DNA from: Ichthyophis bannanicus | Taxonomy: Eukaryota; Chordata; Amphibia; Gymnophiona; Ichthyophiidae | Assembly: GCA_033557465.1 (NCBI GenBank) | Contig: CM066051.1 | Span: 103,455,026-103,519,025 of the forward strand | Direction: 5' to 3' | Length of the DNA: 64,000 nt | Part shown: in pieces, positions 21,614 to 31,304 of the stretch | How the letters are laid out: every line of letters starts with the position of its first letter | How positions within the stretch are numbered: the first letter of the stretch is position 1 | Notes under the pieces: model-generated | What the model was told of the DNA's origin: nothing | The model's database searches: none | Seen by the model: only the letters and a program-made list of their open reading frames with translations | Made by a program: the position numbers and the translations under genes

Positions 21614-21722
21614 AAATGACATAACTAAAAAGACAGCAAAAAGAACAAAATATAATAGGACTGCAACTCCAAGGGGAGGAGGGAGGGTCGTGAGGACTGA
21701 TTCCTGCTGTCCCCTGAGAACA

Positions 21723-22023
21723 GTGGAGTGGAGGAGTAGCCTAGTGGTTGGGGCAAGGTACTTCAGGCCGGAAGGTCGGGGGTTCAAATCCCACTAGAGG
21801 ACAGCAACTTTGGGCCGGAAGGACTGGGGTTTCTAGTCCCACAGGTGCTCCTTGTGGTCTTGGGCAAGCCACTTAACCCTCCATAGCCCGTGTTCCCTGT
21901 AAAATAGTTATCTCCAAGTTATAATGCCCTGTTCAATGTAATTTCAGTTTGTTCAATGTAAACCGCACTGATGCAGAATAGCGCGGTATATAAGAGAATA
22001 TAAATAAAATAAAATAAATAAAT
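21723..22023 (+). mobile_element. tRNA-derived SINE with CORE-like body and L2-like tail
   Basis: The head has an A box (GAGTAGCCTAGTGGTTGGG) and a B box (GGGGGTTCAAATCC), as in tRNA genes. The body has GGTCTTGGGCAAGCCACTTA, the CORE-SINE/MIR-type signature. The tail, with TGTAAACCGCACTGATGCAG and GCGGTATATAA before (AAATA)n, matches the 3' ends of the L2-like LINEs at 44480 and 52150. The 6-bp repeat AGAACA flanks it (21717-21722 and 22024-22029), and the undisrupted site is visible in DIRS A5 near 62575. It probably uses L2 machinery for copying. Confidence 0.9.
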
Positions 22024-22100
22024 AGAACACCTGTTACAGGTAACTATGCTTTCGCCAGGAACAAGCAGGAAGTCAGTCCTCACATATGGACTCCCCAGCT
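22024..22100. repeat. Internal complementary region of DIRS A2
   Basis: The segment joins ACACCTGTTACAGGTAACTATGCTTTC, the complement of the element's left outer end, to GCCAGGAACAAGCAGGAAGTC and CAGTCCTCACATATGG, the complement of its right outer end. In DIRS elements this region templates joining of the two ends into a circle before integration by the recombinase. The SINE lies at its edge. Confidence 0.85.
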
Positions 22101-22230
22101 ATAGGAGAACCCACAGCTGAAAAAATAGGCTCCCTCTACGAGAGCCGCAAGCAGCCACAATAGGAATCAGAGTAGCAGCACTCAGGTTAGCCTGACACAG
22201 AAGGGTCAGAGGGCAGGAGTTGCCTAGACC

Positions 22231-23245
22231 TCAAAGGTTATGGAGTACAGCCTGGCCAAAAGCACTGTCCCGTTGGGACTTCTTATCCAGGCAGTAATAG
22301 GTTGTGAAAGTCTGACCGAAGGATCAGGCGGCAGCCCGGCAGATGTCTGCCATCAGAACAGAGTGGAGGTGAGCCACTGATGCCATCATAGCCCTGACCC
22401 AGTGGGCCGTAACATGACCCTGCAACGGAAGATCAGCCGCCCTGTATGCTCAGGCAATACAATCCACTACCCAGGTGGAGAGCATACGCTTAAGAGACGG
22501 CCATCCCCAGCTTACTGGGGTCATAGGATATGAAGAGCAGAGAAGCCCTTCTATGGCCTTGCAAATGCTGAATGTAGAAGGCTAATGCCCTCTTTACAGT
22601 CCAGGGTATGCAGAACTGTCTCTGCCCTACTGGAATGCGGCCTGGGAAAGAAGGTAGGTAGTACTACCTCCTGGTTGAGGTGGAACGAAGAGACCACTTT
22701 CGGAAGGAACTTGGGGTGTGTGCAGAGCACCATCCGGTTCCTATAGAACCTTGTATAAAGCCTGTCAGACACCAGGGCCTGGAGCTCACTCACTTGCCGA
22801 GCCGACATCAGCGCCACCAAGAAAACTACCTTCCAAGAAAGGCAGCATAGATGGCAGGTTGCCATTGGCTCAAATGGCGGACAAGTAAGCTGCCCTAAGA
22901 CCACATTCATATCCCACTCGGTTGCCAGAGGGCGAACCGGGGGCTTCAATAGAAGTAGGCCTCTCAGGAACCTGGACACCAAAGGATGTGCAGAAAGAGG
23001 CTTTCCCTCCACTGGAAAGCGGTGTGCAGCCAAGGCACTGAGGTGAACTCTGACAGAGTTGGACTTAAGGCCCAAATCCGAAAGGTGGAGAAGATACTGT
23101 AGTACCACTGCAACCTGGCAGGAGAAAGGATTCACTTTCTGCTTTTCGCACCATACTCCAAACCTACCCCACTTAAAGGCATAGGTTCATCTAGTTGATT
23201 GCCTCCTTGAGGCCAGCAAAACTTCTTCCACGTTTTTCAGAAGAA
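22231..23245 (-). pseudogene. DIRS A2 tyrosine recombinase
   Basis: N-terminal part: VEEVLLASRRQSTR near 23190-23240, then 22551-23135 with LLHLSDLGLKSNSVRVHLSAL, LVSRFLRGLLLLKPP and SWKVVFLVALMSARQVSEL, where Ala-Arg-Gln-Val-Ser-Glu-Leu holds the first catalytic Arg. The C-terminal part (22231-22550, other frame) has HVTAHWVRAMMAS (HxxR box) and TTYYCLD with the likely nucleophile Tyr, ending at the TGA at 22231-22233. A TGA also replaces a Trp codon after DICRAAA. Breaks near 22550 and 23140 shift the frame. It would integrate the circular DNA without target duplication. Confidence 0.85.
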
Positions 23246-24108
23246 AGAGTGGTGTAAGAAGCCTTTCAGCAGCCATGCCATTAGGTTGAGGGAGCTGAGC
23301 TTGGGGTGCAGGAGAGTGCCCCCCTCTTGAGACAGGAGGTTTGGAGAGGACCCCAGGGGGATTGGGGCCTCCACCACTAGTTGAAGTAGAAGCGGAAACC
23401 AGGGTTGCCTCGGCCATCTTGGGGCTACCAGGATGACCGAGGCTTTATCTCGGAGAATCTTGAACAGAGTTTTGGCCACTAGAGGCGTCGGAGGAAACGC
23501 ATACAGGAGGCCCACAGAACATGAGATGAGAAAGGCAGCCACCCTGTTTGCATGTGGCTCTCTGGAGCAAAACCAGGACAACTGGTGATTATGTGGGCTC
23601 GCAAACAAATTCAGTGTCGACTGTCCCCAGGTCTGAAAAAGCCATTGGGCCACACTCGTGTCCAGCTGCCATTCGTGGGACTGCAGAATCCTGCTTAGCC
23701 TGTTGGCTAAGTAATTTTCCTGGCCTGGTAGATCAACTACTCTCAGATGCATACCATGCCAGACTGCAAAGGAGCACAGGTCCAGGGTTTCCTCACACAG
23801 CAGGTGGGACCCCGTGCCTCCCTGCTTGTTCACGTAGAACATCCCTACTTTGTCTGTTTGTACCAAGACAGGCTGATGAGCCAAAGTTTGACAGAAGGCT
23901 CATAGAGCCAGGCGAATGGCATGAAGTTCCAAGAAATTGATTTGTTGCGTGCTCTCATTTGGAGACCACACGCCCTGACTGAGTGCAAGGTCCCTGGCAA
24001 TGGCCTCCCCAGCCCAGCAAGGATGCATCTGTAGCTAGGATCCTCATGTTGAGGAGCCTGGAAGGTCACACCCACCTCCAAGTGCTTTGGTTGAAGCCAC
24101 CATTCCAA
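23237..24108 (-). pseudogene. DIRS A2 RNase H region
   Basis: Minus strand: PVLVQTDKVGMFYVNKQGG, then a CEETLDLCSFAV helix, LRVVDLPGQENYLANRLSR and LFASPHNHQLSWFCSREP. In DIRS proteins this region follows RT, with TDNxxA-like, a DxLSR-like and DxFAS segments. Copy A3 keeps the same phrases (VYLPGIQNSWADRLSRV, DLFASPWNAKLPRF). A2 has a Lys where the family has Asn (QTDK for QTDN). Part of the catalytic set lies in the other frame piece (23845-24108). Confidence 0.75.
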
Positions 24109-24198
24109 GGACTATAGTAGTCTTCTGGAAACTGTGACTCTGTCTCGGAGTCCGCCTGTGGCTTGCGTCCACTGGTCGCTCAGGCACCACTGAGCTGT

Positions 24199-25020
24199 TC
24201 ACATGTGGAGGCGGGCATCTGGTGTCACATGGACTGTGGAAGCCATGTTGCCGAGAAGGCGCAGGAAGTGTCTTGCTGATATTTGGGACCTGCGACTCAT
24301 TTGACGTGCTAGGACCAGGAGTCTCTGTGCCCTGTCTACTGGCAGGTAAGCCCTTGCCTGAAGGGTATCTAGTCTGGTCCCAATGAACTCTAGCTGTTGA
24401 GTGAGCATTAGGGTAGACTTAGGGTAATTGATTACAAACCCTAGATGCTGAAGCACCTGAATGGTGCGAGATGTGGCCTGTTGGACCTCCATGGCTGACG
24501 TGGCTCTGATAAACCAGTCATCTAGGTAGGGGAAGACAAAGACTCCTTGGATTCTGAGGAAGGCATCCACCACTGCCAGGCACTTTGTGAACATCCTGTG
24601 GGCAGAGGCCAGGCCAAAGGGAAGTACTCTGTACTGATAGTGGTTCCCCCCTCCCCCCCCACCACAAAGCGTAGATGTGGTCTGGATGAATTAGGATGTG
24701 TGTATACACATCCTTTTAGGTCTAAGGAGCATAGCCAGTCTCCCTGGCGGAGGTAAGGCAGTAATATTCCAAGTGAAAGGATCTTGAACTTCTCCCTCAC
24801 TAGGAATGTGTTTAAGTTGCACAGGTCGAGGATGGGTCTGAGGCCTCCTGTCTTTTTTGGTACCAGAAAGTACCTGGAATTGAAGCCCTTGCCCTAGGTG
24901 ATGGGGCACCGGTTCTACCACCTGATCCTCGAGAAGACCTGCTAATTCCTTCAGAAGGTGGTCCCGGTGAAGAGGAGACCCAAGGCTCTCCTGGAAAGTA
25001 AGGAGGAAGCACCTGGGTCA
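24199..25020 (-). pseudogene. DIRS A2 reverse transcriptase
   Basis: The core has GDWLCSLDLKGC with the motif A Asp (24522-24800), and FVFPYLDDWFIRAT with the YLDD catalytic box intact (24199-24594). LGFVINYPKSTLMLTQQLEFIGT and a thumb with ARHFLRLLGNMASTVHV follow. The N-terminal fingers (24691-25020) are in other frames. A run of C at about 24647-24660 caused one shift. It copies element RNA to DNA. Confidence 0.85.
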
Positions 25021-25284
25021 AATGGAGCAGATAGCCTTGATAGACTATCTGTAAGACCCAGGCGTCTGTGGTGATAGCTGGCCACCTGTGGGCATACAGG
25101 ACAAGCCTTCCTCCTGTGCAATTCCCTGTCTCCTGTGTTGAGAGGGGCTATGCCTTGAGAGTCAAAAGACACTCCCAGGCTGAGCCGGAGCCGGTGCCTG
25201 GAGGCTTTCTGCTTACACGGGCCATGCCCCTGTCCCTTGGCCTGCTGCCCCTGTTGGGGAGCAGAAGAGGCCTGAAATGGGTGG

Positions 25285-27055
25285 TTAGCTTCCGTAAACA
25301 GCACCCTTCCTCAGGAAAAGGGGCTTCTTACCTGAGCCCTTCTTTTTAGAAAGGGCAGAAGTCGTCTTTGAGAGCCGTGTCCTGGTCATGTACTCCGTCT
25401 CAAGCTCAGCAGCCTTTTTAGTCATGGGTTGGCCGAAGAGGTTCTCTCCCCGGCATGGGACATCGACCAACTTGTCCTGAACCTATTGCTCTAGGTCTGA
25501 TGACTGTAGCCATTCCTGGCGGCATGCACTTATGCCTGCCACAGCTACCCAAGCCGCCGCCTCAAACCCATCATAGGCAGCTCGAGTCATGAACTTCGAG
25601 CACTCACAGACTCCAGTGGACAGGCTCTTGAAGCACTGCAAAGATCCCTCGGAGAAACCAGTCGAGAACCTGGCAATTTCCTTCGCCAGGTCTCGCAGGT
25701 ACATGCCCATGTACAGCTGGTATGCCTGGATCTGACATGTCAGCATAGAACCCTAGTAGCACTGCCTGCTGAGGGCGTCCAAGTTGTGGGCCTCCCTGCC
25801 AGGAGGCACAGAGGCGTGCATCTTCTGGCTCTTGAGCCAGCGCATAGCCGATTCCACAGCCAATGGAGTTGTGCTTTTTGGAACCCAGGACTCTTGCGGA
25901 CCCGATACATCGAGTCAGTCCACCTGCTGATCACCAGCATCTCCCACATGCAGAGCATCAGTCGTTCCAGGATCAGAGGCACTGGTACAGTAAGGGCCTC
26001 CCGAGGGGGAGAGTCATACTGGAGGATCTCGAGCTCTTCGGCTCAAGGATCCTCCTCGGACTCCACAGGGAACACCAAAGCTTTTGATATGTCCCTTACG
26101 AAATCCAAGAACCTAGTGTCCTCCGGTGGGAAACTTCGAGGCTCGGATGCCGGGGAATCGGATGGAACATCCCTGTGACAGCAGGTGTCCGGGGACTCTT
26201 CTTCCTCAGTCTCCCAGCCCGATGCCTCCGAAGAGGAATCACGTGGCTCCAGCCTCGAGGGCTTCAACTTGGACTGCCCCGACACTGGTGGAACCGGAGG
26301 CGATGACCTCAGTCCTGAACAGGAGGTTGAGGGAGACCTTGGCCGAAGATAGACTCGAGTACACATGGTCTCGAGGATCGGCTCGGCCTCCGGGGTCAAC
26401 TTGGACATCGGTGGCCCAGTGGTCAGGGCGGAAGGACCAGTGTGGCCAGGTATCAGTGCCTGCTGCTGGTCCATGAAGGCAGATATACTGCGCTCCAAGG
26501 CCACCATTCTGAGACCGAGCTCAGAAGGCTCTGCAGCCACCGGGTCGGGTCCCAATGCCAGTTCTCCCGGAGGAGAGTCCTCACCGAGGACAGTTGCTAC
26601 CTGCCTCGGCTGCTCCATATCCCATCGAGGAAGCTTTGCTGGATGCTCCATCTCTGAGGATCCAGGCCAGCGCTCAGGGCTCCGCGACCGGTCCCAGGAG
26701 GAACCAGGCTGTTCAGAACCATCCAGCGATGCCACCTTCAAGGATTTTTTTTTCCTTCGATGTTCCTGTGAGGGAGACCCCCTCTCTGAGGAACCGCTAC
26801 AGTGCTCTGGCTCAGAGTGTTCCCGAGACATGGAGGCCTCAGACAAGGTCCGGGCCCGCAAAGGTACAGATTCAGCAAAAATCCTATCATGCTGCTGCTG
26901 GCGGCTTCTCAGGGCCTTCGAGGACATTTTCCTACACGGACCACAGATCTTCGGGTTGTGGTGAGGCCCGAGGCACCACAGACAGCAGTCATGGGTACCG
27001 GTGAGGGACATTAATTTTATACACCGATCACATTTCTTAAACCCGCTAGCAGCTA
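25285..27055 (-). pseudogene. DIRS A2 Gag-like ORF, start codon changed
   Basis: The N-terminal Cys/His cluster reads CDRCIK, then THDCCLWCLGPHHNPKICGPC, keeping the spacing C-x2-C-x9-H-x2-C-x2-C-x4-H-x4-C-x2-C. The expected start codon reads ATA, about 27050, where A4 and A1 have ATG. The open part 26043-27011 (322 residues) is Ser/Pro-rich with SGSSERGSPSQEHRRKKKSL. 25483-25746 has AYQLYMGMYLRDLAKEI and FMTRAAYDGFEAA, and 25285-25470 has NLFGQPMTKKAAELETEYM. Shifts separate the three. The cluster may bind zinc and RNA; this is inference. Confidence 0.75.
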
Positions 27056-27303
27056 TTGGGGGGGGAAAGAGGGCTCCTGCAAGGTCAAAGACCCGGGCTG
27101 CCAGTGAAAACGAAAAACACGAATGCTAGTCACGAAGAACAAAAATCAAAAAAACAAAACTGGACTCAATACTGGTGTACTGAGTCAAAGGCGGGAAGGG
27201 GAATTGGTGTCAAACCAAAGGAAAAAGATGAAACAAAGTATTTTAAACACTTTTTTTGCAGTGACAACTGGACTATGTCTGAAGGGCTCCGTGGAAAAAA
27301 GGA

Positions 27304-27465
27304 GACTGAGCAAGATGGCAGCCTTGGGCGGGAAGGGGACCACGCATGCGTTATGCAATTCCAAAAGGCTTTCTTAAAAAACTGGGGATTTGCTCTGCAC
27401 GAGGGCTCCGTCGGTGCCTACGTCACCCATATGTGAGGACTGACTTCCTGCTTGTTCCCAGAGAA
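27304..27465. repeat. Right inverted terminal repeat of DIRS A2
   Basis: It runs GACTGAGCAAGATGGCAGCC to GGGCTCCGTCGGTGCC, CCCATATGTGAGGACTGACT and CTTCCTGCTTGTTCCCAGAG, complementary to the left repeat. Related copies end A1, A4 and, in opposite orientation, A3 and A5. Confidence 0.85.
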
Positions 27466-28056
27466 GTAGAGACTGTATGTGTGCGAATCTGAGGAAGGGA
27501 TCTGTGTGTGTGCGCATGCGTGTGTATCTGAGGGAGGATTCTGCATGCGTACATGTGCATCTGAGGGAGAGGGGTGTGTGCACATGCGTGCTCAAGCATC
27601 AGAGAGAGATCTGCATTGTGTGCATGTCAGAGGGAAAGATCTGTGTGTCTGCACATTTGAGGGGAGGGGTGTGCACGCGCACATGCCCATGTGTGCATCT
27701 GAGGAAGAGATCTGTGCGCAGAAAAGATCTGTGTGCGCGCATGCCCACGTGCGCATCTGAGGAAGAAATCTGCCTGCATGTGTGTATATGCATGTAGTGC
27801 TGACCCAAGGATTTCTGCCACCATAGGCAGACGCCCCAGCTATTCCGTGCCATGCTGCCACCCCCACTTCTACTGATTCAATCGATGGGGTTGGGGGAGG
27901 TTGGCGCAGCAGCAGGCAGGTTCAGGAAGAGATCTGTATGTATGGAAGAGAGACAGCAGTAGTGTGTGCATGTGACAGATTATTTTGTATGTGTGTCTGT
28001 AAAGGACGGATTTCTGTGTGTATGCATGAGAGCAAGAGCATGCGTGTGTGAGAGAT
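27466..28056. repeat. TG-rich minisatellite, left block
   Basis: Units of GATCTGTGTGTGTGC, CATGCGTGTG and TCTGAGGAAGAGA recur to about 27790 and, more loosely, at 27920-28056. 27797-27920 is unlike the array (TGCTGACCCAAGGATTTCTG to GATTCAATCGATGGGG) and may be a small insertion. The same units resume at 33459-33560, after DIRS B1. Minus-strand open frames across it are repeat translations. Confidence 0.7.
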
Positions 28057-28220
28057 GGAGAAATTAGACCGTACCTGCTAATTGTCTTTCCTTGAATTCT
28101 CTCCAGGCCAGTCCAGATCATCAGGGTAGTCAGCCTCCTCCAGCAGCTGAGGACTGAAAAACCATAGAGTCTTGACACTCCTCTATATGACTCCCCCTAA
28201 CGCTCCCAGCTCAGTCTTCC
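28057..28220. repeat. Left inverted terminal repeat of DIRS B1
   Basis: It opens GGAGAAATTAGACCGTACC and contains TCTCTCCAGGCCAGTCCAGA, CAGCTGAGGACTGAAAAACC and GACTCCCCCTAACGCTCC. All but about the first 40 bases are complementary to 33320-33458. The extra outer bases reappear, complemented, in the internal region at about 28540-28590. Confidence 0.85.
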
Positions 28221-28524
28221 TTTGACAAAGCAACTAGGAGCCCTACAACTTACAAAACTGCACCCCTTATTCATCCATAATGAAACACAAGGAAAGTAAT
28301 TACTGAACCCATTAACTTTATACCTAAAGCCTACTATAACCGACGAAACAGCCTATACTCTGTCCCCCCCCCCACACCCACCCACAAAGGGAGCAGAGAA
28401 ACAGAACCGTCCTGAAGAATTCACTGTTAGGCCAGCCACACACCATCGACTTGGGCTACCCTCAGATCATGAGGACCCCAACTTGCCTTCACAACTCCAG
28501 AGTACTAAATAACTGGGTGGGCCC

Positions 28525-28615
28525 TGGACTGGCCTGGAGAGAATTCAAGGAAAGACAATTAGAAGGTAAGGTCTAATTTCTCCTTCCTTTTCATCTCTCC
28601 AGGCCAGTCCAGAAT
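28525..28615. repeat. Internal complementary region of DIRS B1
   Basis: GACTGGCCTGGAGAGAATTC, GACAATTAGAAGGTAAGGTC and TAATTTCTCC form the complement of the left outer end. TTCCTTTTCATCTCTCCAGG and CCAGTCCAGA complement the right outer end. The two join at about 28592. This repeats the arrangement in family A although the sequences differ. Confidence 0.85.
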
Positions 28616-28639
28616 ATCAGGGACGTACCAAAGCAGTAC

Positions 28640-29492
28640 CTAATTATGCGAGGGACCCACAAGCCCGGCCACAATAGCCACCGCTCCCACTTTGGAATCT
28701 CCTCTCGCTTGCACATCTAGGTGATAATGCCTAGAAAACGTATGGAGAGAGGACCAGGTAGCTGCCCAACAGATGTCCCCTAGAGGGATTAAAGCAGACT
28801 CCACCCAGGATGCCGCCGCCTGCCCCCTGGTAGAGTGGGCTCGCAGGCCCCTCAGAGCCAACTTCCCCTGAACTATATAAGCTGCAGCGATCGCCTGCTT
28901 AACCCATCTTGCTAAAGACGCCTTGGAAGCTGCCTCCCCTTTGCGAGGACCAGCAAACAACACAAATAGCCGATCCGTTCTATGGAAGGATTTCGTTCTC
29001 TTGATATACTTCCGCAGCACCCTTCCGAGATCCAGACTTCGTAGCTTACTTGCCATCGAATCACCTTCCCGAACCGGAAAGGTAGGCAGGGAAACCGACT
29101 GGTTCAAATGAAACCGTGACACCACCTTTGGCAGGAAGGAAGGCACCGGAAAAACCGTCTCAGGAAAACTTCCTGAGGCTCACTGACCCCGCCGGCTCAA
29201 AGGGCGGTCCCGTTAAGGCCTCCAGGACCAAATTTAGATCCCAAGGAGGCACCATCTGTCTAAGGGCCAACCGCACCAGCTTAACCGCCTGCAGAAAATG
29301 CACGAAGTCCTGATGCGCTGCCAGGGAACGGCCTTGCAGCCAACCCCTGTAGCACAATAGCACTGCCACCTGCACCTTCAAGGTACTCAGCGCCAGCCCC
29401 TTCTCCAAGCCAGCCTGCAGGAAACGCAAAATGTCGGGTAAGGAACACCTCAGCGCACACCAAGCTTCGAATACCCCCCATAAAACGAACAT
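28640..29492 (-). pseudogene. DIRS B1 tyrosine recombinase
   Basis: The C-terminal part (28640-29146) has LRGLRAHSTRGQAAASW with the HxxR catalytic box, then DICWAATWSSLHTFSRHYHLD, where Tyr is the likely nucleophile. The N-terminal part (29160-29492) has FLQAGLEKGLALSTLKVQVA and LALRQMVPPWDLNLVLEALT. The region carrying the first catalytic Arg is at the break near 29147-29160, where the frame changes. HSTR is the common box in DIRS recombinases; family A has diverged more. It would integrate the element circle. Confidence 0.85.
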
Positions 29493-29499
29493 ACGCTAA

Positions 29500-30227
29500 G
29501 GACGTAGACCATTTCCAAGCTTTCAACATAGTAGATATTACCGCCTCCGAGTACCCTCGCCACTGCAAATGACTCCTCTCAATAGCCAGGCCGTAAGCAA
29601 GAACCCATCCACCTGAGGCAGCCAAATCGGCCCGAATCACCAGGTCATGCCGACTGGGCAATCTCCACGGCCGATCAACCAGTAACCTCATCAGATCCGC
29701 ATACCACGATCTGTGCGGCCAGTCCGGCGCCACCAGAATCACTAGGCCGCCATGACCTGCTATCTGACGTAGCAATCGGCCTATCATTGGCCAGAGCATC
29801 CAGGCCCTCCGACATATGTTCCCTGCGCCTGCTGAAGAACCTATCGGCCTTGGAGTTGGCGAGAGTAGCCATCAGATCCATGACTGGTTGTCCCCAATGG
29901 ACGACAATGTCGCTGAACAGATCAGCGCTGAGCTCCCATTCTCGAGGACCCAAGATGTGCCGACTGAGCTAGTCGGCACGCATACTGTCCTTGCCTGCCA
30001 CATGCACCACTGACAAGGCTAGCAGATGAGTCTCTTCCGCCAAGGACGCACTCCCCGTGCCCCCTTGACGGTTGATATAGGCCACTGTCGGAGAAAACTT
30101 GATCCGCCTGCCCTCTCACCAGCACCTTGAAACTAACGCCAAACAAACCGCTCTCATTTCCAGACGGTTGATGGACCACTGCCCCTCGCTCTCCGACCAG
30201 CAGCCCTGCATCACCTGGGACAGGCAA
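29500..30227 (-). pseudogene. DIRS B1 RNase H region
   Basis: Minus-strand peptides include QPVMDLMATLANSKADRFFSR, matching the DLFASPxNxxLxxFxSR segment of DIRS RNase H tails (29675-29953), and, in shifted frames, the region near 29922-30227. A following piece (29281-29799) has GHGGLVILVAPDWPHRSWY, equal to the ILVAPxWPRQ segment of family A. Catalytic residues at the front are not confidently placed. Confidence 0.7.
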
Positions 30228-31050
30228 TGCGCACCCCAGCCCGAAGACGATCGCCCTCCAGCCACCATGCCAGACTGTTCTTCACTTCCTCTGGACACAC
30301 TAGCTTCTGCGAAAATGGTTGTTCCTGGGCCACCCAGCGTGATAGTAGCGCTTGTTGCAATGGTCGCATATGGGCTCTTGCCCATGGAACTAAATCCAAC
30401 GATGACGCCATGTGACCTAGAAGCTGCATGTAATGCCATGCCATCGGCACCCTGAGACATAAGAACTTCTTGACTTGATCTTGAATCTTGCACACCCTGA
30501 CCTCTGGAAGGGAGACTACCGCAGCCTGTGTGTCGAATAATGCCCTGAGAAACACCAATTGTCACTGTGGGTGCAGCTGGCTCTTGGTTCGGTTGATTAC
30601 CCAACCAAGCTCTTCCAGGAACGACACCATTGGATTGGTCACTGACTCCTCCTCGGACTCTGCTTGAATAAGCCAGTTGTCCAGATACGGATGCACCTGA
30701 ATTCCTTCTCACCTCAAGGCCGCCGCAACCACTACCATCACTTTCGTGAAGGTGTGTGGGGCTGTTGCCAGCCCAAAAGGCATTGCCTGGAACTAAAAAT
30801 GCCCCATGGGAACCACAAAACGCCGAAACGTTTGGTGCTCCGGCCTGATAGGGATGTGTAAGTACGCTTCAGTAAGATCTATCGAAGACAGTAGCTCCCC
30901 CGGCCACACTGCCAAAATTAGACCACAAGGTCTCCATCTGGAAATGCGGTACCCTTAAACTGCCGTTCACATGCTTGAGATCAAGAATGGGCCGAAAGGA
31001 CCCCTCCTTTTTTGGGACCACAAAATATATTGAGTATCAACCTAATCCGC
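30211..31050 (-). pseudogene. DIRS B1 reverse transcriptase
   Basis: The catalytic box reads HPYLDNWLIQ at about 30670-30700 on the minus strand, that is YLDN, as in DIRS A1. Thumb-like text MAWHYMQLLGHMASSLDLVP and RAHMRPLQ follows at 30211-30558. The N-terminal part near 31000 has the KKGGSFRPILDLKHVN-like fingers in pieces. Frames are broken at least twice. Confidence 0.75.
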
Positions 31051-31304
31051 ACTGGTCGAACGGCACAGGAACCACCGCTTGCAAGGCCAGCAATCACTGA
31101 AGAGTCTTCTCCACAGCCTCTCTTTTCCCCAGTGCGTTGCGAGGCGACGCCACGAAAGCCTCCGCTAGAAGTTTGCAAAACTCTAGCGCATAACCCTCAC
31201 GGACCACCTCCAGCACCCACTAGTCTGTAGTTATGGCAGTCCATGCGGAGAAGAACTCCCGTAGTCGACCTCCTACCGGAATCTCCACCTGGACCGTCCT
31301 GACT

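Larger units (their letters stand above)
21424..27465 (-). mobile_element. DIRS retrotransposon copy A2, structurally complete
   Basis: All DIRS parts are present. The left inverted terminal repeat spans 21424-21613 and the right one 27304-27465. The internal complementary region lies just after the SINE (about 22024-22100). Coding order on the minus strand is Gag (25285-27055), RT (24199-25020), RNase H (23237-24108) and tyrosine recombinase (22231-23245). The host sequence on both sides is TG-rich minisatellite. There is no target duplication, as expected for this class. All genes have frameshifts or stops, so it is not active. Confidence 0.92.

Noticed and set aside
21723..21800. tRNA gene
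   Set aside because: A and B box-like motifs are present, but the sequence continues into a CORE-like body and an L2-like tail with target repeats, so it is a SINE head.
26126..27014. Plus-strand open frames of 70-199 codons in DIRS A2
   Set aside because: They are antisense shadows of the 322-codon Gag frame at 26043-27011.
27374..27867. Cys/His/Thr-rich open frames on both strands
   Set aside because: Translations of the TG/CA-rich minisatellite in several frames.
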